Origin: Saccharibacillus sacchari DSM 19268
GTDB taxonomy: Bacteria; Bacillota; Bacilli; Paenibacillales; Paenibacillaceae
NCBI RefSeq assembly: GCF_000585395.1
Contig: NZ_KK073875.1
Coordinates: 3,633,307-3,697,306, forward strand
Direction: 5' to 3'
DNA length: 64,000 nt
Both the position numbers and the translations under genes were made by a program. The notes beneath the pieces are model-generated. The model searched no databases and was not told the origin of the DNA. It saw only the letters and a list, made by a program, of their open reading frames with translations. Positions 26,412 through 34,773 of the stretch are shown piece by piece (the stretch's first letter is position 1; each line of letters starts with the position of its first letter).

Positions 26412-27323
26412 TCAAAGCGCTTCGCTCAAGCGTCGGTTCACCTGTTCGGCATCTTCGTCCGTCATCAGTCCGATCAATGTGAGCAGCATTTGCGACATCC
26501 ATTTTTTCGGGTGCAGCAGCAGTTGCAGATGGAATTTCAAATCCGGGTGTTCGAACGGGATACTGGCAAGCGTTCCGCGCTGAATTTCTTCCTCGACCGC
26601 GATTTGCGGCAGCAAAGCGATGCCCAAGCCGTTCATGACGCAGTGCTTGATTGCTTCAAGGCTGCCCAATTCGAAACCGATCTTATAGCTGACCTCATGT
26701 TCGCGCAGTACCTTTTCGAAAGTGCTTCGGTACAGGCAGCTTCCTTCCGAGACGATCAGCTCGCAGCCGTTGAGATCGTTCAAGCGGATGGTTTCTTCGA
26801 CCGTCAGCGCATGGCCCGGCGGCGCGACGAGCACCAACGGTTCTTCGCGGATGACGATGCAGCGCAGCGAAGAATCGGCAGGCTTGCGGTCGAGCAGCAG
26901 CGCCAGGTCGTATTCGCCTTCTTTGAGTTTGTTGACCAAATTGCTTTCGCTGTCGGGCAGCATCTGGATACCGATTCCGGGATGTTTGAGCCGAAGCTGC
27001 TGCAGATACGGGGGCAGGTAGTAGGCGGCGAGGGAGTCGATCGTTCCGATCGTGACGGCTCCGTCGAGCTGCTTGCCGATCGCTTCTTTGGATTCGTCGT
27101 ACAGCTCCAGCATTTGCACGGCCAGCTTCAGCAGCGCCTCGCCTGGAGGAGTCAGCCGAAGCTGGCGGCCGAAGCGTTCGAACAACGCCACGCCGTACTC
27201 CCGCTCCAACTTCTGCATCTGCATCGTGACGCTGGATTGGGCGTAACCGAGCTCCTCGGCCGCTTTCGTAAAACTTTGGCGTCGCGCCACTTCCCGAAAC
27301 GTCCGGAGATAGGTCAATTCCAC
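26412..27323 (-). CDS. LysR-family transcriptional regulator
   Basis: The 303-residue protein has an N-terminal winged helix (residues 1-60, with FTKAAEELGYAQSSVTMQMQKLE) and a LysR substrate-binding domain (about 90-295) of the periplasmic-binding fold. It is divergent from the dapA-family gene, with a 126-base interval containing the perfect inverted repeat CATCAAA-N3-TTTGATG. By the usual LysR rule it should control that gene in response to a small molecule. The coinducer is unknown. Confidence 0.9.
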   Translation of the reverse strand: MELTYLRTFREVARRQSFTKAAEELGYAQSSVTMQMQKLEREYGVALFERFGRQLRLTPPGEALLKLAVQMLELYDESKEAIGKQLDGAVTIGTIDSLAAYYLPPYLQQLRLKHPGIGIQMLPDSESNLVNKLKEGEYDLALLLDRKPADSSLRCIVIREEPLVLVAPPGHALTVEETIRLNDLNGCELIVSEGSCLYRSTFEKVLREHEVSYKIGFELGSLEAIKHCVMNGLGIALLPQIAVEEEIQRGTLASIPFEHPDLKFHLQLLLHPKKWMSQMLLTLIGLMTDEDAEQVNRRLSEAL

Positions 27324-27348
27324 TGTATTCGCTCCCGTATGTTTAATT

Positions 27349-27365
27349 CATCAAAAACTTTGATG
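27349..27365. promoter_or_regulatory. candidate LysR operator between lysR and dapA-like genes
   Basis: CATCAAA-AAC-TTTGATG is a perfect 7-3-7 palindrome centred in the divergent interval, with the general shape of a LysR-type recognition site. Confidence 0.5.
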
Positions 27366-27449
27366 TGATGTATCATTTATTATAGCTAACGCTGATGCAA
27401 TTTTCCATGATAAAGTAAACCTAACAAAAGTCTGCTGGGAGGAACCCCA

Positions 27450-28349
27450 ATGTTAACCGAACAACAGCTGCATGGTATTTATTTGCCCGTCGTCACTCCG
27501 TTTTTGCCGGGAGGAGAGCTTGATCTGGAATCGTTCCATAAGCTGTCTTCGTCGCTCGTCTCGCAAGGCATTCACGGCTTGGTCGTGAACGGCACGACCG
27601 GCGAGTCGCCAACCGTAAGCTGCGAGGAGTTAAGTCTGCTGTCTGCCGCCGCCAAGTCCGCGATCGGAGCCGCCAACATCCCGCTTGTCCTCGGAACGGG
27701 CACGAACGATACGCGAGCTTCCGTCAAAAAGACGGAACTTGCGGGAAAATTGGGCGCCGATGCCGTGCTGGCTGTTGTTCCTTATTATAATAAGCCTTCC
27801 CAGCAAGGGATCGTGGCGCATTTTCGCAAGATTGCCGAAGTCGGTCTTCCGGTCATCGTCTATGAAATTCCGGCTCGTACGGGCGTTCGAATGGAAGTCG
27901 ATACGGTACGAACGCTTCTGGAGATCGACGGCATTGCCGGAATCAAGGATTGCTCCGGTAGCCTGGAATTGTTCCAAGCGTTGCAAGCGTCAGGTCATCA
28001 TAAGCCTGTTCTGTGCGGCGACGATATGCGATTGCTGGAGTTTATGGAAGCGGGTGCGGCAGGCGGGATGCTCGTATCGGCCCATGTGTGCACAGAAGCT
28101 CTCCTTACGATTTACCGTCGTTTCCGTGAAGGCAGAGTAGAAGAAGCGCATACGGCGTTCAATGAATTGATCCCGTTGATGAACTTAATGTTCGAAGAGC
28201 CGAATCCGGCGCCTGTAAAATGGCTGCTCGCGGAACTGGGCCAGATCGCGCACGGCACGCTCAGGCTTCCGATGGTCGAGATCGGGGAAGAACTGCGCGG
28301 CAAGCTGCGCCGTACGGGCGTATTGCCGGGCGATGCTTTGGTACTGTAG
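27450..28349 (+). CDS. dihydrodipicolinate synthase-family aldolase
   Basis: The 299-residue TIM-barrel protein has the DapA signatures GTTGESPT, PYYNKPSQQG, Tyr in VYEIPARTG and the Schiff-base Lys in GIKDCSG. DapA condenses pyruvate with aspartate semialdehyde in lysine and diaminopimelate synthesis, but the family also includes sugar-acid aldolases. The C-terminal EEPNPAPVKW pattern is typical of true DapA. Divergent control by a LysR protein and the absence of other lysine genes suggest a second, inducible paralogue. A strong GGGAGGA ribosome site and a terminator frame the gene. Confidence 0.85.
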   Translation: MLTEQQLHGIYLPVVTPFLPGGELDLESFHKLSSSLVSQGIHGLVVNGTTGESPTVSCEELSLLSAAAKSAIGAANIPLVLGTGTNDTRASVKKTELAGKLGADAVLAVVPYYNKPSQQGIVAHFRKIAEVGLPVIVYEIPARTGVRMEVDTVRTLLEIDGIAGIKDCSGSLELFQALQASGHHKPVLCGDDMRLLEFMEAGAAGGMLVSAHVCTEALLTIYRRFREGRVEEAHTAFNELIPLMNLMFEEPNPAPVKWLLAELGQIAHGTLRLPMVEIGEELRGKLRRTGVLPGDALVL

Positions 28350-28375
28350 TCGACGCGCGGCCGCCCGAATTCAAG

Positions 28376-28422
28376 AAACCCTTCCGGATTTCGCATTTTC
28401 GCGGAACCCGGAAGGGTTTTTT
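28376..28422 (+). terminator. rho-independent terminator of the dapA-like gene
   Basis: AAACCCTTCCGG pairs perfectly with CCGGAAGGGTTT, and a T6 run follows. Confidence 0.88.
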
Positions 28423-28444
28423 GCATCCCGTTATGATGAGATTG

Positions 28445-29671
28445 TTATTTTTTTGCTGATGTTTGCTTTCCCTTGCCGAGTCGCCAGTTGCGTCCCGCGC
28501 CGCCGGTCAACCAATGACCTCCCGGTATCCGGGACAACCCGGCGCAGAGCAGTAGAGCGGCCGCAGCAACGCACAAGGCTGTCAGCACGGACACTAACAG
28601 ATGCCAACCGGGGAAGAACCAATTTCGCGTGAGCACCGCAATTCCCGTCAGCAGCATGGCATGGCTCAAATACGCGCCGAACGAGTATTTGCCGCAAGAC
28701 GCGAGCAGTTTGCTCCACCATCCGCCTTGTTTTTGCAGCAGAAGCGCCCATCCGTACAGCATCAGAATTTGAACCGTAACCGCGATGAAGCTGCTCGGCT
28801 TGAGATAGGTCGAGTAGTTGAGATTGATCTGCTCGCCCGAGCTGCGGAGCAAGTCGAGATTCATCCATATGTACATCCCGATAAAAGCAAGCGTGCTCCA
28901 CGGCAGCATTTTAAGCACGAATGCGCGCCATTTCTCCAAATAAGTCCCGCAAATTCCGCCAAGCACAAAGTAAAAGACATAGTACGGAAACTCGTAGGTT
29001 CGGTAATCCAGCAGCGTTTTCCACAGTCCCGACGTTTGCCATTCCGGCATGCGATAGTAGGAGAGGTACATCAGCCAGCCGTAGGCAATCGCCAGCAGCA
29101 GGATCAACAGCCCGATTTTTCCGAATTTCGCCCGCTCCGTCCGAGCTGATCCCGTCCATCGGCCGATACCCGAAGCAACGGCGCGAAACAGCGGAAAGAA
29201 CAGATAGAATTGGAAGATCATCACGACAAACCATAGATGATAACCGTAAGTGGGCGCGATAAATTGTTGGAGAAAAGCAGGCCAGTCGCCCGAGGCGAAC
29301 AGCGGTTGATGGGACAGGGTTTTGGTCAAGATCCAATACAGCACGGTCCAACAAGCGAACGGGACATAGATATCTCCGATTCTTTTGACCAGCACGGGGG
29401 CGTAACGCCGATCGCTCCGTCCGTACTGATAAAAAAGGATCGCTCCGGCGAGAAAAACGAACGTTAGCGTCCCGTAGCGAATCAAATGATACAGCAGCGC
29501 GATCGCCACGGCGTCGGGATACAAGATATCGGCGCGATAAATGAATTCGCCCAGACTATGCTGCATCACGATAGCAAAAAACGACAAGCCGCGCAGCAGG
29601 CCCCACTCGTCCACCCGTTGAAGGGAAGCGCGCGGAGACTTTTGGACGGCCGCCCCGGTAACTTGAGACAT
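28445..29671 (-). CDS. acyltransferase-3 family membrane protein
   Basis: The 408-residue protein has about ten hydrophobic segments and the acyltransferase_3 pattern near the N-terminus, with LRGLSFFAIVMQHS containing the conserved His. Such proteins transfer acetyl or other acyl groups from the cytoplasm to surface polysaccharides, peptidoglycan or teichoic acids. Nothing nearby specifies the acceptor. It is divergent from the GNAT gene and converges with the dapA-like gene's terminator. Confidence 0.85.
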   Translation of the reverse strand: MSQVTGAAVQKSPRASLQRVDEWGLLRGLSFFAIVMQHSLGEFIYRADILYPDAVAIALLYHLIRYGTLTFVFLAGAILFYQYGRSDRRYAPVLVKRIGDIYVPFACWTVLYWILTKTLSHQPLFASGDWPAFLQQFIAPTYGYHLWFVVMIFQFYLFFPLFRAVASGIGRWTGSARTERAKFGKIGLLILLLAIAYGWLMYLSYYRMPEWQTSGLWKTLLDYRTYEFPYYVFYFVLGGICGTYLEKWRAFVLKMLPWSTLAFIGMYIWMNLDLLRSSGEQINLNYSTYLKPSSFIAVTVQILMLYGWALLLQKQGGWWSKLLASCGKYSFGAYLSHAMLLTGIAVLTRNWFFPGWHLLVSVLTALCVAAAALLLCAGLSRIPGGHWLTGGAGRNWRLGKGKQTSAKK

Positions 29672-29780
29672 AACGAAATAACTCCTTCCGCAGCGTTTCT
29701 ACATTATATAATAAATCGGTAGACCTGGTTCAGAACCAAGCCGGCTACAATTATAAACGAAAAAGGAGAACAAGTTAAAC

Positions 29781-30374
29781 ATGAATTCGATCGACTTTGC
29801 GAAAAAACCGGTGTTGACCGGAGAAAAGGTACTGCTGCGCCCGTTCGAAGCGGCAGACGGCGAGCGAATGTTGAGCATTTTGGCGGAGGTCGACGTGCAG
29901 CGATTGACCGGATCCGTACATAACGACGAGGAAGCCCGTCGTTCTCGTACCGCGGAGCAGGAGCAGCAGATCAGGGATTGGTATGCGGGCCGCAGCGCGC
30001 AAACCGATCGGCTGGATCTGGCTATCGTGGATCAAGGCAACGGAACGGTGGTCGGCGAAGCCGTGTTCAACGAGTATGAGGAATATTCGGGCAACGTCAG
30101 CTTTCGGATTTTGATCGGCTCGGACGGACAAGGAAAAGGATTGGGCACGGAAGCGATCCAATTATTTTTGCGATACGGGTTCGAAACATTGGGCCTGCAC
30201 CGCGTATGGCTGGAAGTGTACGGCTTCAATCCGAGAGCCGAACGCGTTTATATCAAAAGCGGCTTCGTGCTTGAAGGCGTGAAACGCGAAGACTTCCGGT
30301 ATGACGGCGAGTATATCGATACGAAGGTATACGGGATGTTGCGATCGGATTATGTCCGGAGCACCCGTAAATGA
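29781..30374 (+). CDS. GNAT acetyltransferase, RimJ/RimL-like
   Basis: The 197-residue protein is a single GNAT domain of the RimJ/RimL type that acetylates N-terminal amines of ribosomal or other proteins, or small amines. The acetyl-CoA loop is seen in SDGQGKGLGTEAIQLFLRYGF, read here as GQGKGLG. The motif LHRVWLEVYGFNPRAERVY is typical of this subfamily. A strong AAAAGGAGAAC site precedes the ATG and a terminator follows. The real substrate is unknown. Confidence 0.85.
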   Translation: MNSIDFAKKPVLTGEKVLLRPFEAADGERMLSILAEVDVQRLTGSVHNDEEARRSRTAEQEQQIRDWYAGRSAQTDRLDLAIVDQGNGTVVGEAVFNEYEEYSGNVSFRILIGSDGQGKGLGTEAIQLFLRYGFETLGLHRVWLEVYGFNPRAERVYIKSGFVLEGVKREDFRYDGEYIDTKVYGMLRSDYVRSTRK

Positions 30375-30381
30375 AGCTGCG

Positions 30382-30425
30382 AAAAAGCCGCCGGATTCGT
30401 CCCGAGACGACAACGGCGGCTTTTT
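30382..30425 (+). terminator. rho-independent terminator
   Basis: AAAAAGCCGCCG pairs with CGGCGGCTTTTT across a 20-base loop, right after the GNAT gene. It also provides a T-tract for the convergent EamA gene. Confidence 0.85.
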
Positions 30426-30460
30426 CTTTGATAGGATATAAAAAATTCCGATTGCGTTTC

Positions 30461-31420
30461 TTATGCCCCGGTTCCGCTCTCGGCTTCGACTGCGCGTACG
30501 CGCTCCGCGGAACGGCGGGAACGTCCGGGAAGTCTCGGCGGACGCGGAATCGAGCGGGCGGGTGCTTGTTTCATCCCCGATACCAGTACGCCGCCCAAGA
30601 TCAGCAGAGCGCCGGCGTAACCTTGAATGCCCAGCACTTCGCCCAGGAAAACGAATCCGAACAACCCGGCGAAGACCGGCTCCAGCGAAAACAATACGCC
30701 GATTCGTTCGGGTGTTGTATATTTTTGCGCAACCGTCTGCATAATGAAGCCGAATGCGCTGCAAATGACGGCAAGCCCGATGACCGAAGTCCACTGGGAA
30801 GCGCCTTGCGGAATCGTCGGCGTCTCGAACAGGAAGCCGAACATCAAGCCGAATAGTCCGATGAATCCGATCTGAAGCACGCCGAGGGTCAGTCCGTCGG
30901 AACGTTTCGTAAAGCGGTTGGTCATCAGGATATGTACGGCGTACACGAAAGCGCCCAGCAGGCACAGCAGCGATCCGCTCTCGAAAGATAACGAGTGTCG
31001 AAGCGTCAGCATGGCGATTCCGCCCATCGTCAGCACGATTCCTCCGGTCATGGCGAGGCTTGGCTTGCGCTTGGTGATCGCAAACTGAAGCATCGGCACG
31101 AACACGACCATGGCGCTGGTTAAAAATCCGGCCGTCGAAGCGGTTGTGGTCTTCAGGCCCGTAATCAGCAGGCTCAACATAACGAACATGACGAAGCCGA
31201 GCAGGGCGCTTTGCCCGACGGTCTTCCAATCAGCCAAGCGAACGCGCCGCCAGAATAGCGGGAGCGTCAGCGCGAAGGCCAGCAAAAATCGCCAAGCGAG
31301 CAGGGTAAAAGGCTCCATGCCCTCCATTCCCATTTTCATCAATAAATAGGACGAGCCCCAGCCCGCCGAGACCAGCGCGATCGCGATATCGGCCGTTCTT
31401 TTCGTCATGCGCAGTTCCAT
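30461..31420 (-). CDS. EamA/DMT-family transporter
   Basis: The 319-residue protein has ten hydrophobic helices in two EamA repeats, with typical openings WGSSYLLMKMG and FGFIMQTVAQKYT. It is probably an exporter of amino acids or metabolites. The start is uncertain: the ATG at 31420 lies 12 bases after AAAGAGG, the one at 31432 abuts that site, and the long frame to 31639 would add a non-hydrophobic leader and is unlikely. A LysR gene is transcribed divergently, and this LysR plus EamA pairing is common for inducible exporters. Confidence 0.87.
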   Translation of the reverse strand: MELRMTKRTADIAIALVSAGWGSSYLLMKMGMEGMEPFTLLAWRFLLAFALTLPLFWRRVRLADWKTVGQSALLGFVMFVMLSLLITGLKTTTASTAGFLTSAMVVFVPMLQFAITKRKPSLAMTGGIVLTMGGIAMLTLRHSLSFESGSLLCLLGAFVYAVHILMTNRFTKRSDGLTLGVLQIGFIGLFGLMFGFLFETPTIPQGASQWTSVIGLAVICSAFGFIMQTVAQKYTTPERIGVLFSLEPVFAGLFGFVFLGEVLGIQGYAGALLILGGVLVSGMKQAPARSIPRPPRLPGRSRRSAERVRAVEAESGTGA

Positions 31421-31512
31421 TTTTCTTGTCATCCTCTTTCGGTCGTAAGGTCGATGCAAAAGCTGCATAAAAATCCGTTGCAATTTCGCCTTTCCCAGTA
31501 TAAGTTGGAGAA

Positions 31513-31544
31513 AAGCATGAGAAAAGCGAATGTTTTTCATGCTT
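31513..31544. promoter_or_regulatory. inverted repeat in the lysR-eamA interval
   Basis: AAGCATGA and TCATGCTT form perfect 8-base arms separated by 16 bases, inside the divergent promoter region. It is a candidate LysR-type operator. Confidence 0.4.
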
Positions 31545-31580
31545 AACATGAACAATTTTAATGATGGAAAGAGGCGCAAG

Positions 31581-32471
31581 ATGTCCACCCACAGATACGA
31601 AGCTTTTCTCAAAACGCTCGAGACCGGCAGCTTGACCAAAGCCGCGGCAGCGCTGGGTTATACCCAATCGAGCATCAGCCATATGTTGAACGCGATGGAA
31701 AAGGAATGGCGTCTGACGCTGCTGATCCGCGACCGTTCCGGCATCCGCCTCACCTCCGACGGACAGCGTCTGCTTCCCTACATCCGCAACATGGTGCAGG
31801 CGCATCGGGAGCTGCTCGACGAGACGGCGAACCTGCGAGGGCTGCGTTCCGGCTTGATCCGTCTCGCCACCTTTACCAGCGCCGCCGTGAATTGGCTTCC
31901 GGGGCTGATTCAGACGTTCCAACAGGAGCATCCGGGCGTTGATTTCGAGCTGCTGCACGGGCATTACACGGATATCGAGAATTGGCTGGACACGGGGCAG
32001 GCCGACTGCGGCTTCCAGCGCCTGCCTGTTCGATCGGATTTCGAAAGCCGCTTTCTGGCACAGGATCGGCTGCTCGTCATTTTGCCGGAAAATCATCCGC
32101 TGGCGGGCGAGGAACGTTTTCCGATCGAAGCGCTCGGCGACGAATCGTTTCTTCTTTTGGAAGAAGGAACGGTCAACGAGATCACGGAAATCTTCAATCT
32201 GCACGGCATTCATCCCAAAGTGCGTTTTACCGCAAGGGACGACTACGCCATTATCTCGATGGTCGAGAGCGGGCTCGGAATCAGCATTCTGCCGGAACTT
32301 GTATTAAACCGAACTCCATACCGCGTGGTGCAAAAAGAATTGAGCATTCCCGCGTACCGCAGGCTCGGCATTTGTCTGAAAAGCAGCGAACATGCGTCTC
32401 CGGCGCTGCGGAAGTTTCTGGAGCATGTCGCGGCTTATCCGGCATTCCGGCAGATTGAAGCGATAGAGTAA
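31581..32471 (+). CDS. LysR-family transcriptional regulator
   Basis: The 296-residue protein has the LysR winged helix (residues 1-60, with LTKAAAALGYTQSSISHMLNAME) and a C-terminal substrate-binding domain. The ATG at 31581 follows GAAAGAGG by 6 bases, so the longer frame beginning 31530 is rejected. It is divergent from the EamA gene and likely controls it. Confidence 0.9.
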   Translation: MSTHRYEAFLKTLETGSLTKAAAALGYTQSSISHMLNAMEKEWRLTLLIRDRSGIRLTSDGQRLLPYIRNMVQAHRELLDETANLRGLRSGLIRLATFTSAAVNWLPGLIQTFQQEHPGVDFELLHGHYTDIENWLDTGQADCGFQRLPVRSDFESRFLAQDRLLVILPENHPLAGEERFPIEALGDESFLLLEEGTVNEITEIFNLHGIHPKVRFTARDDYAIISMVESGLGISILPELVLNRTPYRVVQKELSIPAYRRLGICLKSSEHASPALRKFLEHVAAYPAFRQIEAIE

Positions 32472-32524
32472 GGTCTTTTTTTGTAAAAGCAGGAACAGAG
32501 GGCAGACAAGGCGAAATGTTTAAA

Positions 32525-32539
32525 TTGAAAGCGTTCCAA
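32525..32539 (+). promoter_or_regulatory. weak cre-like site before the GH35 gene
   Basis: TTGAAAGCGTTCCAA has a perfect left half-site and CG core of the Bacillus cre consensus, but the right half is imperfect. It lies 32 bases before the GH35 start. Confidence 0.3.
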
Positions 32540-32570
32540 CAAATCTATCCGCTCAAACGGGAGGTCGCTC

Positions 32571-34421
32571 ATGCCTGTATTCGAAACGCGAGGCAATCAC
32601 TTTTATTACGAAAACGAACCGATTACGTTACGGTCCGGCGCTATCCATTATTTCCGCGTCGTGCCTGAATATTGGGAAGATCGCCTTCGCAAACTGATGG
32701 CGGTCGGTTTTAATACGGTCGAGACTTATGTCGCCTGGAACGTGCACGAGCCGAAAGAAGGCACGTTCGTGTTCGACGGCATCGCCGACCTGGAAGCGTT
32801 CGTCAAGTTGGCCGGATCGCTCGGTCTGCATGTCATCGTTCGTCCGAGTCCGTATATTTGCGCGGAATGGGAATTCGGCGGACTGCCGGCCTGGCTGCTG
32901 GAAAACGGGGATATTCGTCTGCGCGTCTCCGATCCTGCCTTTTTGGAAAAAGTGGACGCCTACTTCGACGAGCTGCTGCCGAGGCTTGTTCCGTTGCTCT
33001 CGACGAACGGAGGCCCGATTATCGCGATGCAGATCGAAAATGAATACGGCAGCTATGGCGCGGATCACGCGTACCTGGAATATTTGCGTGACGGGATGAT
33101 TCGCCGCGGCATCGACGTGTTGTTATTCACATCCGACGGTCCGGAGACTGCCATGCTGCGTGCCGGATCGGTCGAAGGCATACTGGCGACGGTCAACTTC
33201 GGTTCAAGAACGCGGCAAGCCTTCGACATTTTGCGCAAGCATCAGCCGGAAGGCCCGTTGATGGTCATGGAATTCTGGGACGGCTGGTTCGATCGCTGGC
33301 TCGCGCCGCATAACACGCGTCCTTCTTCGGAAATCGTGACGGAGCTTGAGCAGATGCTGGAACTGGAAGCTTCGTTCAACTTCTATATGTTCCACGGCGG
33401 CACGAACTTCGGCTTCATGAACGGAGCCAACCACGTCAACTACTACGAGCCTACGGTCAACAGCTACGACTACAACGCGATTCTGAGCGAGGACGGGGAA
33501 CCGACCGAGACTTATTTTGCCGTGCGCAAGCTGCTGAGCGAACGCCTCGGATTGACGCCGCCCGAGCTTCCAGCTCCTTTGCCGAAGAAAGCGTACGGTC
33601 GCGTAGAACTGACCCAATCGACGCCTTTGTTCGAAAGTGCCGATGCGCTGTCCGGCGGAGCGATTCGAAGCGTCTGCCCGGAACCGATGGAAAAAGTCGG
33701 ACAAGCTTACGGATTCATCATGTACACGACAACGGTCGGGGACGAGCATAACGGCGGCAATCTGATCTTGCAAGAAGTGCGCGACCGAGCACTCGTATTC
33801 GCGGACGGTCAGCAGATCGGCCTGGTCAACCGCTGGGAACCGCAGCCGGGCATCAAGCTGAACGTGCCGACCGGAACCCGCGTACGCCTAGATATCCTGG
33901 TCGAAAACATGGGCCGCATCAACTACGGTCCGCTGATGCGCGACCGCAAAGGCATTACCGAAGGCATCCGCGTCGGCAACCAATTCCTGCACGACTGGGA
34001 AATCCGCCCGCTGCCTCTGAGTGATCTGTCGTCTTTGGAATTTGCTCCTTTACTGCAAGAAGGACAGCCGGCAGAGCACCGATCGAAAGCCAGAACCGGC
34101 GACGAATACTCGGCGGAAGGCTGGGGAGAAACCTCCGATGCGCAGCCTGCCTTTTACCGCGGAACATTCAACGCCGACGACACGGCCGACACCTTCATCC
34201 GCACCGACGGCTGGGCCAAAGGCGTCGTCTGGATCAACGGATTCCTGCTCAGCCGCTACTGGCAAGCCGGCCCGACCAAAACCCTTTACGTCCCGGCCCC
34301 TCTGCTCCGCGTCGGCGAGAACGAAATCATCGTCTTCGAACTGCACGGCTTCGGCGGCGCAGCCGATTCCGGCACTCCAGCTCCTTTCGTCGAATTGACG
34401 GATGTACCGGACTTGGGCTAG
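32571..34421 (+). CDS. beta-galactosidase, glycoside hydrolase family 35
   Basis: The 616-residue enzyme matches GH35 over the TIM barrel (about 1-325), with acid/base Glu158 in IENEYGSY and nucleophile Glu234 in VMEFWDGWF. Two C-terminal jelly-roll regions complete the usual architecture; one contains VWINGFLLSRYW. It hydrolyses terminal beta-galactosides from plant glycans or oligosaccharides. There is no signal peptide, so it acts in the cytoplasm on imported sugars. GGGAGG precedes the ATG. It is separated from the following regulator genes by repeat element B. Confidence 0.93.
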   Translation: MPVFETRGNHFYYENEPITLRSGAIHYFRVVPEYWEDRLRKLMAVGFNTVETYVAWNVHEPKEGTFVFDGIADLEAFVKLAGSLGLHVIVRPSPYICAEWEFGGLPAWLLENGDIRLRVSDPAFLEKVDAYFDELLPRLVPLLSTNGGPIIAMQIENEYGSYGADHAYLEYLRDGMIRRGIDVLLFTSDGPETAMLRAGSVEGILATVNFGSRTRQAFDILRKHQPEGPLMVMEFWDGWFDRWLAPHNTRPSSEIVTELEQMLELEASFNFYMFHGGTNFGFMNGANHVNYYEPTVNSYDYNAILSEDGEPTETYFAVRKLLSERLGLTPPELPAPLPKKAYGRVELTQSTPLFESADALSGGAIRSVCPEPMEKVGQAYGFIMYTTTVGDEHNGGNLILQEVRDRALVFADGQQIGLVNRWEPQPGIKLNVPTGTRVRLDILVENMGRINYGPLMRDRKGITEGIRVGNQFLHDWEIRPLPLSDLSSLEFAPLLQEGQPAEHRSKARTGDEYSAEGWGETSDAQPAFYRGTFNADDTADTFIRTDGWAKGVVWINGFLLSRYWQAGPTKTLYVPAPLLRVGENEIIVFELHGFGGAADSGTPAPFVELTDVPDLG

Positions 34422-34453
34422 GCACTAAAGAGATCTTATTAAATATAAAAGTA

Positions 34454-34742
34454 GTAGCCTGCCTTTCGCCAGAAAGACAGGCTCGACGTTTCGAGAAAGT
34501 CCAACGTAGCTGGAAGCGAGAAGACGGAGAGAGAAATTCAGTTCAAGACGCCTTTGAACTCGGAAAAATCCTTAGTTAAATCCAATCCATTTTCCGAGTG
34601 AGACAGCGTCTTGTGAAGCATTTCGAAGAAATGCACTTCGGAAGCCTATGCTGGCAATTTCTCTCGCAGTCTTCTCGCTTCCCCCCGCCAAAGTAACTTT
34701 CTCGAAAACCTAAGCCTGTCTTTCAAAAGAAGACAGGCTTTT
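34454..34742. repeat. large palindromic intergenic element, copy B
   Basis: The nested arms are TTCGAGAAAGT (34490) with ACTTTCTCGAA (34696), GGAAGCGAGAAGAC (34512) with GTCTTCTCGCTTCC (34669), AAGACGC (34545) with GCGTCTT (34606), and ACTCGGAAAA (34558) with TTTTCCGAGT (34590). CTTTGAA and TGAGACA are conserved as in copy A. The 3' half holds about 40 extra bases with a small GCATTTC/GAAATGC hairpin. The ends carry two related hairpins, AGCCTGCCTTTC and AAGCCTGTCTTTC types, the second followed by TTTT. It fills most of the 350-base gap between GH35 and the AraC gene. Confidence 0.8.
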
Positions 34743-34773
34743 CCCTCATCCACAAAGAAAGGAGCCCGAAATC

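Noticed and set aside
27366-27449. Lysine riboswitch before the dapA-like gene
   Set aside because: The interval is too short and shows no riboswitch-like stem set.
26161-34742. Insertion sequence or MITE pair with a transposase
   Set aside because: No transposase gene and no clear terminal inverted repeats with a fixed-length target duplication were found. The mobile explanation is kept only as a hypothesis.
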